Shown here: positions 55,108 to 63,343 of the stretch, piece after piece
How the letters are laid out: each line of letters starts with the position of its first letter
Position numbering within the stretch: the first letter of the stretch is position 1
Translations under genes and position numbers: made by a program
DNA from: Bacillus sp. FJAT-25509
GTDB lineage: Bacteria; Bacillota; Bacilli; Bacillales; Bacillaceae_G
Direction of reading: 5' to 3'
DNA: 64,000 nucleotides
Assembly: GCF_001420605.1 (NCBI RefSeq)
Contig: NZ_LJIZ01000003.1
Coordinates: 610,095-674,094, forward strand
The notes under the pieces: generated by a model
The model's database searches: none
The model's input: only the letters and a program-made list of their open reading frames with translations
Told to the model about the DNA's origin: nothing

Positions 55108-55604
55108 TTCTTCCATTTACTTGCTTTTCTATCGATTTCATCTAAAAATTCTTCTTTACGTCCTCTTTTATTTTCTAATTTATTTTTAGCAAGTTCTTTT
55201 TTTAATTTTATATATTCCATTGCTTGATCAGTATGAGCGATCATATATTCCCTAAATGCAATATTTCGTTCAATAGCAGCATTTCCTTTTTCATATACTT
55301 GAATATGGAAACTACTATTATCATCACATTTTATAAAAAGTCTTCTGTCTTGCTTAGATAGATCCCCCAATTGTTCGTAACCTAAAGTTTTTAGAACATC
55401 ACTATACTCATCAAACTTTTTTAAGTATTTTACAACGATCATTAAGTCAATGATTGGCATCGCAAACATATTCGGAATTGAAGTACTCCCTATATGATAA
55501 ATCGCTGCTTTCTCTGGTAATAATAGATCAATTGCCTTTTTTTCAGACTGAAAATCTTCTTCCCAGGAAGTACGATAAGGTACAATTTCAATATTCTTTT
55601 TCAT
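55104..55604 (-). CDS. GrpB family nucleotidyltransferase-like protein (UPF0157)
   Basis: Cytosolic 166-residue protein. The family signature IYHIGSTSIPNMFAMPIIDLMIVV is present with the nucleotidyltransferase-fold Gly-Ser and the following Asp. The C-terminus is lysine-rich (NKLENKRGRKEE). No reaction has been assigned to most of the family. In the upstream gap (55605-55868) there is an 8-bp inverted repeat CAATTAAT/ATTAATTG near 55658 and no gene. Confidence 0.88.
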   Translation of the reverse strand: MKKNIEIVPYRTSWEEDFQSEKKAIDLLLPEKAAIYHIGSTSIPNMFAMPIIDLMIVVKYLKKFDEYSDVLKTLGYEQLGDLSKQDRRLFIKCDDNSSFHIQVYEKGNAAIERNIAFREYMIAHTDQAMEYIKLKKELAKNKLENKRGRKEEFLDEIDRKASKWKK

Positions 55605-55892
55605 TTTAGAACACCTACACTTTTTTCATTAACTTCCTTTTATAGCATTCGTTAAAGGACAATTAATTATTGAAAAAATTAATTGCAGTAGAAAAAGCAT
55701 AAAAATAGACCTTTTACAATCGTGACCTTCCACCTATTCCATAAACCCTATGTTTAAACTGTTTTCATTAAAATTCCCTAATCCCTTTTACCCTTACTTT
55801 CACTTAAAAAATGTTCAAAAATCGTAATTTAATACTAAATTAAATTTTGGTTAAAATACTCACAATTTCTTCTTTAAATGGTTTCTTTGAAT

Positions 55893-55926
55893 TATAATTA
55901 TTTTAGTTACTAAGATATTTAGTTAC
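55893..55926 (+). promoter_or_regulatory. Promoter and MarR-type operator of the efflux operon
   Basis: TATAAT at 55893 is followed by GTTACTAA-gatat-TTAGTTAC (55906-55926, 7 of 8 pairs). TTAGTTAC also occurs as direct copies at 55903 and 55919, 16 bp apart. Placement over the start site suits autorepression by the MarR protein encoded next. The -35 is weak. Confidence 0.6.
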
Positions 55927-55968
55927 GTTAACTTTTTAGTACTTCCTATATTCTAAGGAGAGAATGAA

Positions 55969-56445
55969 ATGTCAGAAAAACCAATCATTCGAAGTGAATT
56001 TATTCCATCTCTTATAATGGAATTTAGAAAATTCAGCACTTCAATCGTTCTTTTTAATGAAGGGCTTGCCTCAAACCTTCATTTAAATGCGACTGATTTA
56101 CGATGTCGAGAATTACTTTGCCACACTGGTCCGATTACAGCTGGAAAGTTATCTCAATTAACACATCTAACTACTGGTGCTATAACAGGTGTTATTGACC
56201 GACTTGAAAAAGTCAACTTTGTTGAACGTATTCAAGATCCTAATGACCGTAGACGAGTAATTATTCAACCTGTGTATGAACGTGATGATGAATTAGCAGA
56301 ACTTTTTAAACCATTATCTGACTCTCTTTCTAATATTTTTAATCAGTATGATGACAAAGAGTTAACATTATTATTTAAATTTTGGAATGATATTAATGAA
56401 TTGATTCCAAAAGAGACTAAAGAATTAAATAAGGGGGAAACTTAA
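55969..56445 (+). CDS. MarR family transcriptional regulator
   Basis: Winged-helix repressor of 158 residues. The DNA-binding region reads GPITAGKLSQLTHLTTGAITGVIDRLEKVNFVERI, and the wing DPNDRRRVIIQP is the MarR hallmark. AAGGAGAG precedes the ATG. The stop shares one base with the MFS start (TAATG), so it very likely controls that transporter. The inducing compound is unknown. Confidence 0.92.
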   Translation: MSEKPIIRSEFIPSLIMEFRKFSTSIVLFNEGLASNLHLNATDLRCRELLCHTGPITAGKLSQLTHLTTGAITGVIDRLEKVNFVERIQDPNDRRRVIIQPVYERDDELAELFKPLSDSLSNIFNQYDDKELTLLFKFWNDINELIPKETKELNKGET

Positions 56446-57962
56446 TGGTTTCAAAAGAGAGTAAGGTTGGCTTTGTCGTAGCAGGTCTATTATTAGGAAT
56501 GCTGATGGCGGCTATGGATAACACAATTGTTTCAGCTTCAATGCCGACAATTGTTGGAGAACTAGGTGGTTTAGACCAATTTATTTGGGTAACCTCTGCC
56601 TATTTGGTTGCTACTATGGCAAGTATGCCGATTTTTGGTAAGTTATCAGATATGTATGGACGTAAACGATTTTATTTATTAGGACTTATCATTTTCTTAA
56701 TTGGTTCCGCATTATGTGGAACAGCAAATAGCATTATTCAATTAAGTATTTATCGTGCGATTCAAGGAATTGGTGGAGGTTCACTAATGCCAATCGCCTT
56801 TACAATTATTTTTGATATTTTCCCACCAGAAAAACGAGGAAAAATGACTGGTTTATTTGGTGCAGTTTTTGGTCTTTCTAGTGTATTTGGACCACTTTTA
56901 GGTGCTTATATTACTGATCAAATTGATTGGCGCTGGATTTTCTACATCAACCTACCTTTAGGTATTATTTCTTTATATTTAATTTCACAGTTTTATAAAG
57001 AAAACCTTCAGCTTAGAAAACTTAAAATCGACTGGTTTGGTGCGATTACACTTGTTGGTTCAGTTGTCAGTTTAATGTTTGCTCTTGAATTAGGTGGAAA
57101 TGAGTACGATTGGAATTCTGCTCCAATTATTTCCTTATTTGCAATCTTTGCAGTATTATTTATCGCATTTATTCTAATTGAAAGAAAAGTTGAAGAGCCA
57201 ATTATTTCATTTAGCTTATTTAAAAAGCAACTGTTTGCAGCAACACAGGGTGTTGCATTTTTCTACGGTTCTGCTTTCATTATTACGACTGTATTAATTC
57301 CACTTTTTGTTCAATCAGTTTATGGTGGTACAGCTACAAATTCTGGTATCATTCTTATTCCGATGATGCTTGGTTCGGTTGTAGGTAGCCAAGTAGCAGG
57401 TCAATCAGTACGTAAATTTAGTTACAGAAGCATCATGTTAGTTTCAGTTGTTTTATTCTTCATTGGAATGTATTTATTAAGCACTTTAGATACTGATACA
57501 GCTAGATCAACAGTAACATTCTACATGATTATCGCTGGTCTTGGGATGGGCTGTTCATTCTCATTATTAAGTATGGCAACTCAACACAAAATCGAACCTC
57601 AAAAACGAGGCATCGCTACATCAACAAATACTTTCTTTAGAACATTAGGTATGACAATTGGTGTAACAATTTTTGGTACAATTCAAAACCACGTATTTAA
57701 AAATAAATTAAGTGATTTACTTGGAAATATTAGCGCATTTGGCGGAAAAGTTGATTCACGAGCATTATTATCCGCTGATGCAAGAGCTAAAATTCCACCA
57801 GAAGTACTTCATAAAATCTCAGAAGCAATGGCACATTCAGTTGCAACTACTTTCAAATGGACATTAATTCCGATTACTTTAGGTTTTATCGCGATTATCT
57901 TAATGGGTAAAGAAAAATTAACATTTGAAGTAAAAGAAAATAGAGCGAAAAAAGCTCAATAA
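56445..57962 (+). CDS. MFS multidrug exporter, DHA2 (14-TM) family
   Basis: Drug:H+ antiporter of the EmrB/QacA type; 505 residues with 14 hydrophobic segments. Motif D1 (MAAMDNTIVSASMPTIVGEL), motif A (GKLSDMYGRKRFY) and motif C (GAVFGLSSVFGPLLGAYI) are present. It is coupled to the MarR gene. Ends EKLTFEVKENRAKKAQ. Substrate not predictable by eye. A terminator follows within 10 bases. Confidence 0.93.
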   Translation: MVSKESKVGFVVAGLLLGMLMAAMDNTIVSASMPTIVGELGGLDQFIWVTSAYLVATMASMPIFGKLSDMYGRKRFYLLGLIIFLIGSALCGTANSIIQLSIYRAIQGIGGGSLMPIAFTIIFDIFPPEKRGKMTGLFGAVFGLSSVFGPLLGAYITDQIDWRWIFYINLPLGIISLYLISQFYKENLQLRKLKIDWFGAITLVGSVVSLMFALELGGNEYDWNSAPIISLFAIFAVLFIAFILIERKVEEPIISFSLFKKQLFAATQGVAFFYGSAFIITTVLIPLFVQSVYGGTATNSGIILIPMMLGSVVGSQVAGQSVRKFSYRSIMLVSVVLFFIGMYLLSTLDTDTARSTVTFYMIIAGLGMGCSFSLLSMATQHKIEPQKRGIATSTNTFFRTLGMTIGVTIFGTIQNHVFKNKLSDLLGNISAFGGKVDSRALLSADARAKIPPEVLHKISEAMAHSVATTFKWTLIPITLGFIAIILMGKEKLTFEVKENRAKKAQ

Positions 57963-57967
57963 AAATA

Positions 57968-58005
57968 AAGCCAAATCCATTCTAATATGGATTTGGCTTA
58001 TTTTT
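57968..58005. terminator. Bidirectional terminator
   Basis: AAGCCAAATCCAT / ATGGATTTGGCTT stem with T7 on the plus strand. It overlaps the last codons of the convergent gene at 57982. Confidence 0.85.
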
Positions 58006-58569
58006 TTCTTCTATTAAATACTTTGAATAATACATTTGGAATACTTTGTAAATCTCTATTATTTCTTCAATTTCATCACTTAACATTCTTTCTATTTCAT
58101 TCATTTGTTCTCTTTTTAATTCAAATGATTGCAAGCTATCTTCATATTTATTTAGCATTTCATAAAAAAACGTACAGTCAATTTTACATATAGAACCATC
58201 CGAGTAGTGGCCTGATTCTCTTAATAATGTATTCCAAGAAAGTTCACCATTTTTAGAACTTAAAAAAAGACACGCTAAATGTAGGTTATTAAATTTTATA
58301 TAAAAGTCCGGGCTTAATGTTTCTAGGTCAGAGTAAGCATATTCAGAAACAATCCCACTTGCATCATTTGAGCTTTTAGTAATAGCTAATTCTAAAATCC
58401 AGTAAGGTGGATTTTCTAAAGACTCAATAATTGAATCACACCACAAATAGTAGTGTTTGTAAAAAATTAATCCTGAATCGATCATTTCTACAATTATTTT
58501 AGCATTGTTTTTGGTTAGGTCTATACTCATCCTCCAACTATCACCCCCTATCTTATTGCTCATAGTCAT
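57982..58569 (-). CDS. Uncharacterised protein
   Basis: A 195-residue acidic, mostly helical protein with two Cys in the middle and a long C-terminal helix (SFELKREQMNEIERMLSDEI). No TM or signal peptide. I do not recognise it. The start is unclear: the frame opens at 58569 with no ribosome site, while GGAGG directly abuts an in-frame ATG (MSIDLTKN) and GGGGGTG lies earlier. Its last codons form part of the shared terminator. Confidence 0.6.
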   Translation of the reverse strand: MTMSNKIGGDSWRMSIDLTKNNAKIIVEMIDSGLIFYKHYYLWCDSIIESLENPPYWILELAITKSSNDASGIVSEYAYSDLETLSPDFYIKFNNLHLACLFLSSKNGELSWNTLLRESGHYSDGSICKIDCTFFYEMLNKYEDSLQSFELKREQMNEIERMLSDEIEEIIEIYKVFQMYYSKYLIEEKNKPNPY

Positions 58570-58678
58570 CTTAAACCGTTATTCAAATAATGTATACGTT
58601 CGTTCAATAACCTATCTAAGAATTCACTTATACCCTTACAATCTTTGAAATAATTTATTTATTAGTTTAAGGATTTCA

Positions 58679-58721
58679 TGTGATTTAAGTCACAAACAAT
58701 GATTATATCCCGCCATATAAT
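58679..58721 (+). promoter_or_regulatory. Fnr-activated promoter of hcp
   Basis: Perfect Fnr box TGTGA-TTTAAG-TCACA at 58679-58694 and -10 TATAAT at 58716. Box centre to -10 is 29.5 bp, which puts the box at -41.5 from a start site seven bases after the -10, the class II activation position. Confidence 0.88.
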
Positions 58722-58752
58722 AAGTTTATTCAAATTGTTAGGGGGATGAATG

Positions 58753-60042
58753 ATGTTTTGTAACCAATGTGAACAAACTCCGGTTGGTGGTTGTAAGATT
58801 GTAGGTGTATGTGGAAAAGATGAAACAATTGCAAGTTTACAAGATACGATGGTTTATGGGTTAAAAGGAATTGCAGCTTATCGTACACATGCTGCTCAAT
58901 TAGGGTATACCGATCCATTTGTTGACCAAGTAACACATGAAGCTCTGTATATGACTTTAACAAATTCTAATTTTAACTTACAAGAACACATTGATATGGC
59001 TATGAAAGTAGGTAAAGCCGCAATTCGTGTAATGGAGCTATTAGATGAAGCCCATACAAAACATTTTGGAATTCCTGAACCTGTTCAAGTTTCTTCTAAT
59101 AAAATCGAAGGAAAATGCATTGTTGTGACTGGCCACAATTTATTTGCATTAGAAGAATTGTTAAAACAAACAGACGGGAAAGGTTTAAATATTTACACAC
59201 ACTCTGAAATGCTACCTGCTCACGGTTATCCAGCATTAAAAAAATATACACATTTAAAAGGTAACATCGGAAAAGCTTGGTTTGATCAACGTCGTTTATT
59301 TGAAAAATTCCCTGGAGCGATTTTAGCAACCACAAACTGTGTGATTCCAATAAAGGGAAGTTATGCAGATCGCTTCTTCTCATATGAAGTGGCGGGATTA
59401 GAAGGAGTAACAAAGATTATAGAGGAAGATTTTTCGCCATTAATTCAACGTGCATTAGAACTACGAGAAGCAAATATAGAATCAGAAGAAGTAATGACTA
59501 CTGGTTACCATCACGAAACAGTTTTGTCTATTGCTCCTGAAATTGTAGAAGCTGTAAAAAACGGGAAGATTCAACGCTTCTTTGTTGTAGCAGGTTGTGA
59601 CGCCCCAGGAAAAGGTGGAGAATATTATCGTGAGCTTGTCACTTCTTTACCAAATGATACAGTAGTTTTAACAACCTCTTGCGGTAAATTTCGCTTTAAT
59701 GATGTAGATTACGGTACTGTAACTGGTACAAACATTCCTAGATTTATAGATTTAGGGCAATGCAATAATTCAGTTTCAACAATAAAAATTGCGGCTGCAT
59801 TAGCGGATGCATTTAATTGTAGTGTCAATGATTTGCCTGTAAGTATTATACTTTCTTGGTTTGAGCAAAAAGCCGTGGCTATATTATTAGGGTTATTTAG
59901 CCTTGGAATCCAAGATATTCGAATCGGACCTAAAGCACCAGACTTTATTAATGAAGGCGTATTAAATGTATTAGTTGATACATTTGGCTTAAAATTAATT
60001 ACGAATGCACAAGACGATTTGAAAACAATTTTACAAGGATAA
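58753..60042 (+). CDS. hcp: Hydroxylamine reductase / hybrid-cluster protein (short form)
   Basis: Hybrid-cluster protein acting on hydroxylamine and probably nitric oxide under anaerobiosis. The N-terminal cubane motif is C-x2-C-x7-C-x5-C (CNQCEQTPVGGCKIVGVC). Hybrid-cluster ligands follow: TGHNL (His), TTNCV, VVAGCDAPGKGGEYY, TTSCGKFRF, DLGQCNN and SWFEQKA (Glu). At about 429 residues it lacks roughly 100 residues of the second helical region present in E. coli and Desulfovibrio Hcp, matching the short class III layout. ATG 58753 follows TAGGGGG better than the ATG at 58750. No hcr reductase gene is adjacent. Confidence 0.93.
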   Translation: MFCNQCEQTPVGGCKIVGVCGKDETIASLQDTMVYGLKGIAAYRTHAAQLGYTDPFVDQVTHEALYMTLTNSNFNLQEHIDMAMKVGKAAIRVMELLDEAHTKHFGIPEPVQVSSNKIEGKCIVVTGHNLFALEELLKQTDGKGLNIYTHSEMLPAHGYPALKKYTHLKGNIGKAWFDQRRLFEKFPGAILATTNCVIPIKGSYADRFFSYEVAGLEGVTKIIEEDFSPLIQRALELREANIESEEVMTTGYHHETVLSIAPEIVEAVKNGKIQRFFVVAGCDAPGKGGEYYRELVTSLPNDTVVLTTSCGKFRFNDVDYGTVTGTNIPRFIDLGQCNNSVSTIKIAAALADAFNCSVNDLPVSIILSWFEQKAVAILLGLFSLGIQDIRIGPKAPDFINEGVLNVLVDTFGLKLITNAQDDLKTILQG

Positions 60043-60057
60043 TAGCCTGAATGAACA

Positions 60058-60096
60058 ATGAACTTCTCTTAAAAGAGAAGTTCTTTTATTTATTTT
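60058..60096 (+). terminator. Terminator after hcp
   Basis: GAACTTCTCTT / AAGAGAAGTTC stem followed by TTTTATTTATTTTT. Confidence 0.85.
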
Positions 60097-60192
60097 TCAG
60101 TTCCAACATCAATGAATGCTTAGAGTTTGTTCAATCATTTCGAACGTATTTTTCTGTGTTGCTATATACCATATTTCAAAATAAAAATAAAT

Positions 60193-60407
60193 AAACAACT
60201 ATAGATAAATAGTTGTTTCAGTGTGTAGACAAAGTACTAAATACTTGATTTTCAGACTGATTGCAAGCGCTTGTCTTTCGAGGCACGAAGCATGGTGAGG
60301 AGCGGAGTTAACTTTAGGCGGTAATGAGCACCGCAGACAGGCGAAGTAACGAAGAAAGCGAGCGTTTGGCGGGCAGTCTGAAACAACTATAGATAAATAG
60401 TTGTTTC
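60193..60407. repeat. Duplicated terminator hairpin flanking an inserted element
   Basis: The 27-base hairpin starting AAACAACTATAGATAAATAG occurs identically at 60193-60219 and 60381-60407. The second copy sits directly at the moaA stop, the first lies downstream as its terminator. Between them is the 161-bp element described separately. The hairpin is itself a palindrome, so either copy could act as terminator. Confidence 0.8.
60220..60380 (-). repeat. GC-rich 161-bp element of the AGTGTGTAGACAAAGT family
   Basis: Starts AGTGTGTAGACAAAGT, has TTTTCAGACTGA 33 bases in, and ends GGGCAGTCTG, so CAGACTG/CAGTCTG bracket a core. Positions 60261-60380 contain 66 G or C of 120, against a strongly AT-rich surrounding. 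The core holds a perfect GCGGT/ACCGC hairpin and further imperfect pairing. No reading frame is apparent. A mobile or structured-RNA element is the inference. Nothing else is in the 60097-60192 gap. Confidence 0.7.
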
Positions 60408-61415
60408 TTATCCACCAATATAAGACATTTCAATTTTACGATTTTTATGACTTTCTTCTGTGCGGATCTCAGAGTATCTGTCATCTCTTTTTTCCCATAA
60501 TGATTGAATTATTGCTGAAATGTATTGATCTGTAACGCCAGTGCGCAACATTTTTCTTAAGTCATACCCTTCTGAAGCGAATAGACAAGTGTATAGCTTT
60601 CCATCTGTAGATAGGCGGGCTCTCGTACATGAACCGCAGAAAGTTTCTGTAACTGATGAGATAAATCCGACCTCAGTATTCGTTCCTTTATATCGATATC
60701 GTTTTGCTACCTCGCCAATGAAATTCTGCTCTACTGGCTCCAACTGATATTGTTCTTGGATCAGATCGTAAACTTGCTTCTTCGAGATAACATCTTTAAA
60801 ATTCCATCCATTTGTACACCCTACATCCATATACTCTATAAATCGTAATGTAATATTTTTCTCTTTAAAAAAATGAACCATTGGTAATACTTCAGTATCA
60901 TTTAACCCTTTCTTTACTACCATATTTACTTTGACTTCTAACCCTGCTTCTCTAGCTGCAATAATTCCGTTTAAGACTGTGGAAACGCTCGGATTCATAT
61001 TATTTATCTTCATGAAAACTTTATCATCCAAGGAATCTAAGCTCACATTTACGCGGCAAATTCCGGCTTCTTTAAGTGCTTTGGCGTTTTTTGCCAAAAA
61101 TACACCATTTGTTGTTAACGTCACATATTTAATTCCTTCAATTTTTGAAAGACGATTAATCAGTATTGGTAGATCTTTTCTTAAAAGAGGTTCCCCTCCT
61201 GTTAAACGAATCTTTTCTACACCTATTTTTGCAAATAATTTAGCTAATCGAACAATTTCCTCAAAGGATAGGATTTCATCTTTACTCATAAAGGGATAGT
61301 CAACCCCAAATATCTCTTTAGGCATACAATAACTGCATCTAAAGTTACAACGGTCTGTTACAGATATTCTTAAATCTCGAAGTGGTCGATTGCGGGTATC
61401 GAGGATATTGGTCAT
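60408..61415 (-). CDS. moaA: GTP 3',8-cyclase MoaA (molybdenum cofactor synthesis)
   Basis: Radical SAM enzyme for the first step of molybdopterin synthesis, needed for nitrate reductase. N-terminal CNFRCSYC gives the C-x3-C-x2-C SAM cluster, with [10 protein letters not shown] following. The C-terminal [18 protein letters not shown] carries the second cluster ligands. The terminal GG of MSYIGG is the conserved MoaA tail needed for catalysis. The 335 residues are normal. No other moa gene is adjacent in this window. Fnr-type promoter upstream. Confidence 0.96.
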   Translation of the reverse strand: MTNILDTRNRPLRDLRISVTDRCNFRCSYCMPKEIFGVDYPFMSKDEILSFEEIVRLAKLFAKIGVEKIRLTGGEPLLRKDLPILINRLSKIEGIKYVTLTTNGVFLAKNAKALKEAGICRVNVSLDSLDDKVFMKINNMNPSVSTVLNGIIAAREAGLEVKVNMVVKKGLNDTEVLPMVHFFKEKNITLRFIEYMDVGCTNGWNFKDVISKKQVYDLIQEQYQLEPVEQNFIGEVAKRYRYKGTNTEVGFISSVTETFCGSCTRARLSTDGKLYTCLFASEGYDLRKMLRTGVTDQYISAIIQSLWEKRDDRYSEIRTEESHKNRKIEMSYIGG

Positions 61416-61454
61416 TTTTTCCTCCCCCTTCTTCTTATGTATGATTTTTAGCTA

Positions 61455-61497
61455 ATATTAGCATACAAAATTATTTCACCTTATGATGTATGTCACA
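61455..61497 (-). promoter_or_regulatory. Fnr-activated promoter of moaA
   Basis: On the minus strand TGTGA-CATACA-TCATA (61497-61482), one mismatch from the Fnr box, and -10 TAATAT (61460-61455). Centre to -10 is 29.5 bp, as for hcp. Confidence 0.7.
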
Positions 61498-61741
61498 ATC
61501 TCGTTGTTTAAGCTATTCAGTATTTATGTTCCAGAATGCCTCTTTGAAAGAGTTACTTTCCATTTGCAAAATGCAAGTTTAACCAGCTACTACGTCAATC
61601 TTTCATATTCTATATCCTTAGAGTTCTATGCTATTTAATAGAATGGTATTATAATAATAAATGTAATACATAAAATACTTGTTTTCTTGATAAATACATA
61701 AAATCAATGATGTTCAACTATAACGAAGCGGAGATACTTTG

Positions 61742-62458
61742 ATGGAAAAAAATAATAATAGAAAAAGTGACCTTTCAATCGTTTCTAAAGATTTGGCTTC
61801 CTTATTACAGTCGATCGGATCAACTCGTTCAGTAAAAAAAGGCACCTTCTTATTTCAAGAAGGAGAAGATGCTACAGAATTGTATTTAATTAAATCAGGA
61901 ATGATCCAAATAAGTAAGCTGACTTTAAATGGTGATGAATTAAATCTTCGTATTTGTAAAAAAGATGACTTAATCGGAGAATTGACTCTCTTTTCAGAGA
62001 ATGCAAATTATATGCTTAGCGCATACGCATTAGAAGAATCAGAAGTGCAGGTCATTCCGAAAGATATTTTGGAGAAAAAACTAATTAACCATGCTCCATT
62101 GACATTTGAATTTATGAAATGGATTTCTACTCATCTTAGAAAAAATCAATCAAAGATTCGAGACTTAGTATTGAGTGGTAAAAAAGGCGCACTTTACTCT
62201 ACACTCATCCGTATATCGAACTCATACGGAGAAATAATAGAAAACGGAATTCTTCTTAATATTCATCTTACCAATCAAGAATTAGCTAAGTTTTGTGCTG
62301 CTACTAGAGAAAGTGTTAATCGGATGTTAAGTGATTTAAGGAAAAAAGATGTTATTAGTTATTCTCCCGATGGAAAAATTATCATCAAAGACTTACAATT
62401 TCTTAAAAATGAAATCGGCTGTGATAATTGCCCAAAAGATATATGTAACATAGATTAG
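61742..62458 (+). CDS. fnr: Crp/Fnr family anaerobic regulator Fnr
   Basis: Oxygen-sensing activator of anaerobic genes. The cyclic-nucleotide-binding-like domain spans about 20-135 (FLFQEGEDATELYLIKSGMIQI). The helix-turn-helix is TNQELAKFCAATRESVNRMLSDL. The C-terminal GCDNCPKDIC supplies three cysteines (C-x2-C-x4-C), the place where Bacillus Fnr binds its 4Fe-4S cluster, unlike the N-terminal cluster of E. coli Fnr. ATG 61742 follows GGAG by eight bases. I see no Fnr box of its own in the 61498-61741 gap. Confidence 0.92.
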   Translation: MEKNNNRKSDLSIVSKDLASLLQSIGSTRSVKKGTFLFQEGEDATELYLIKSGMIQISKLTLNGDELNLRICKKDDLIGELTLFSENANYMLSAYALEESEVQVIPKDILEKKLINHAPLTFEFMKWISTHLRKNQSKIRDLVLSGKKGALYSTLIRISNSYGEIIENGILLNIHLTNQELAKFCAATRESVNRMLSDLRKKDVISYSPDGKIIIKDLQFLKNEIGCDNCPKDICNID

Positions 62459-62535
62459 TTCTTTAGAAGACTATTTAAGTATAAAGCTGATTAAATTTGT
62501 CTTTACATAATATTATTAAATAATTGATATTAAGT

Positions 62536-62578
62536 AACCTTAACTTTACCTCTAACTAGTTAAGGTTATTTATTTTTT
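62536..62578 (+). terminator. Terminator after fnr
   Basis: AACCTTAACT / AGTTAAGGTT stem with TATTTATTTTTT tail. Confidence 0.82.
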
Positions 62579-62685
62579 AATTACTTGTATTTCTCTTTAA
62601 AATAGATTGGTCCTCCAAATTCCCCCTCCTTTCCCACCATCTAACTGATTTCACAACATCTGATCGCTATTATTTGAGCTATATG

Positions 62686-62728
62686 TGTGAAAAGAGTCAC
62701 AGTTTGGTTCAAATCGTTTTTATATAAT
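62686..62728 (+). promoter_or_regulatory. Fnr-activated promoter of the Crp-like gene
   Basis: Perfect TGTGA-AAAGAG-TCACA at 62686-62701 and -10 TATAAT at 62723; centre to -10 is 29.5 bp. Confidence 0.88.
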
Positions 62729-62769
62729 GATGAAAATATACGGTCTTGTAATTTAGGGAGAGAAAAAAA

Positions 62770-63213
62770 TTGTATAAACCTGATTATTTACTTTATTTGA
62801 AAAGCCTCTGTTTGTTTCAAGATATCAATCATAACCTCTTAAAAAAAATAGTTGATGCATCCAATCTATACTTTAGAGAAACAAATGAAAATATACCTAT
62901 TCATAATGAACAGAATATGATTATCATTTTAACCGGAAAGGTAAATGTTCATATGAAAGAATCGAGTGGCCTTCAATATAAAATTGGCAACTTAAACTCA
63001 AGTGATGTTTGTTTGCCTAGTATCTTTCTGTATACTCATGTTAACAATTCCATTATTCTTGAAGTGACTCAGTCTTCGGTATATATTGAAGTCCCATATT
63101 TATTTATAAAAAGCTTGTCTGTTAAAGAGCCTATTTTAAAACGTAATATTTTGCGCTCTTTACATAAAAACCTTCAAAGTACTTACGAAGAAATTTTCAA
63201 TATAATGAGTTAA
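62770..63213 (+). CDS. Crp/Fnr-like sensor-domain protein without DNA-binding domain
   Basis: A 147-residue protein that aligns in pattern with the effector domain of Crp/Fnr proteins: CLFQDINHNLLKKIVDAS, a degenerate MIIILTGKVNVHM beta roll, and a dimer-helix-like tail (KRNILRSLHKNLQSTYEE). The helix-turn-helix that should follow is absent and the frame simply ends. TTG start with AGGGAGAG upstream. Its own perfect Fnr box and its place between fnr and narK recall B. subtilis arfM (ywiD), an Fnr-dependent modulator, but I cannot confirm homology. Confidence 0.72.
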   Translation: MYKPDYLLYLKSLCLFQDINHNLLKKIVDASNLYFRETNENIPIHNEQNMIIILTGKVNVHMKESSGLQYKIGNLNSSDVCLPSIFLYTHVNNSIILEVTQSSVYIEVPYLFIKSLSVKEPILKRNILRSLHKNLQSTYEEIFNIMS

Positions 63214-63253
63214 CGAATAATTTAAAATATGTTATCCATTCTTGCCCCATTTG

Positions 63254-63296
63254 TGTGATATACTTCACAACGCTTCTTTCCATTGATTGGTAAAAT
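63254..63296 (+). promoter_or_regulatory. Fnr-activated promoter of narK
   Basis: Perfect TGTGA-TATACT-TCACA at 63254-63269 and -10 TAAAAT at 63291; centre to -10 is 29.5 bp. Confidence 0.88.
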
Positions 63297-63343
63297 TTAG
63301 TTAGTAAATTTTATTATTGATCCATTGAAAGGGGCATCATTAT

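Noticed and set aside
58730-58963. Minus-strand frame at the start of hcp
   Set aside because: It covers the Fnr promoter and the cluster-binding N-terminus of hcp and has no ribosome site.
61498-61741. Fnr box for fnr itself
   Set aside because: No TGTGA-N6-TCACA-like word with acceptable match lies upstream of fnr; the moaA box at 61482-61497 is too distant and fits moaA.
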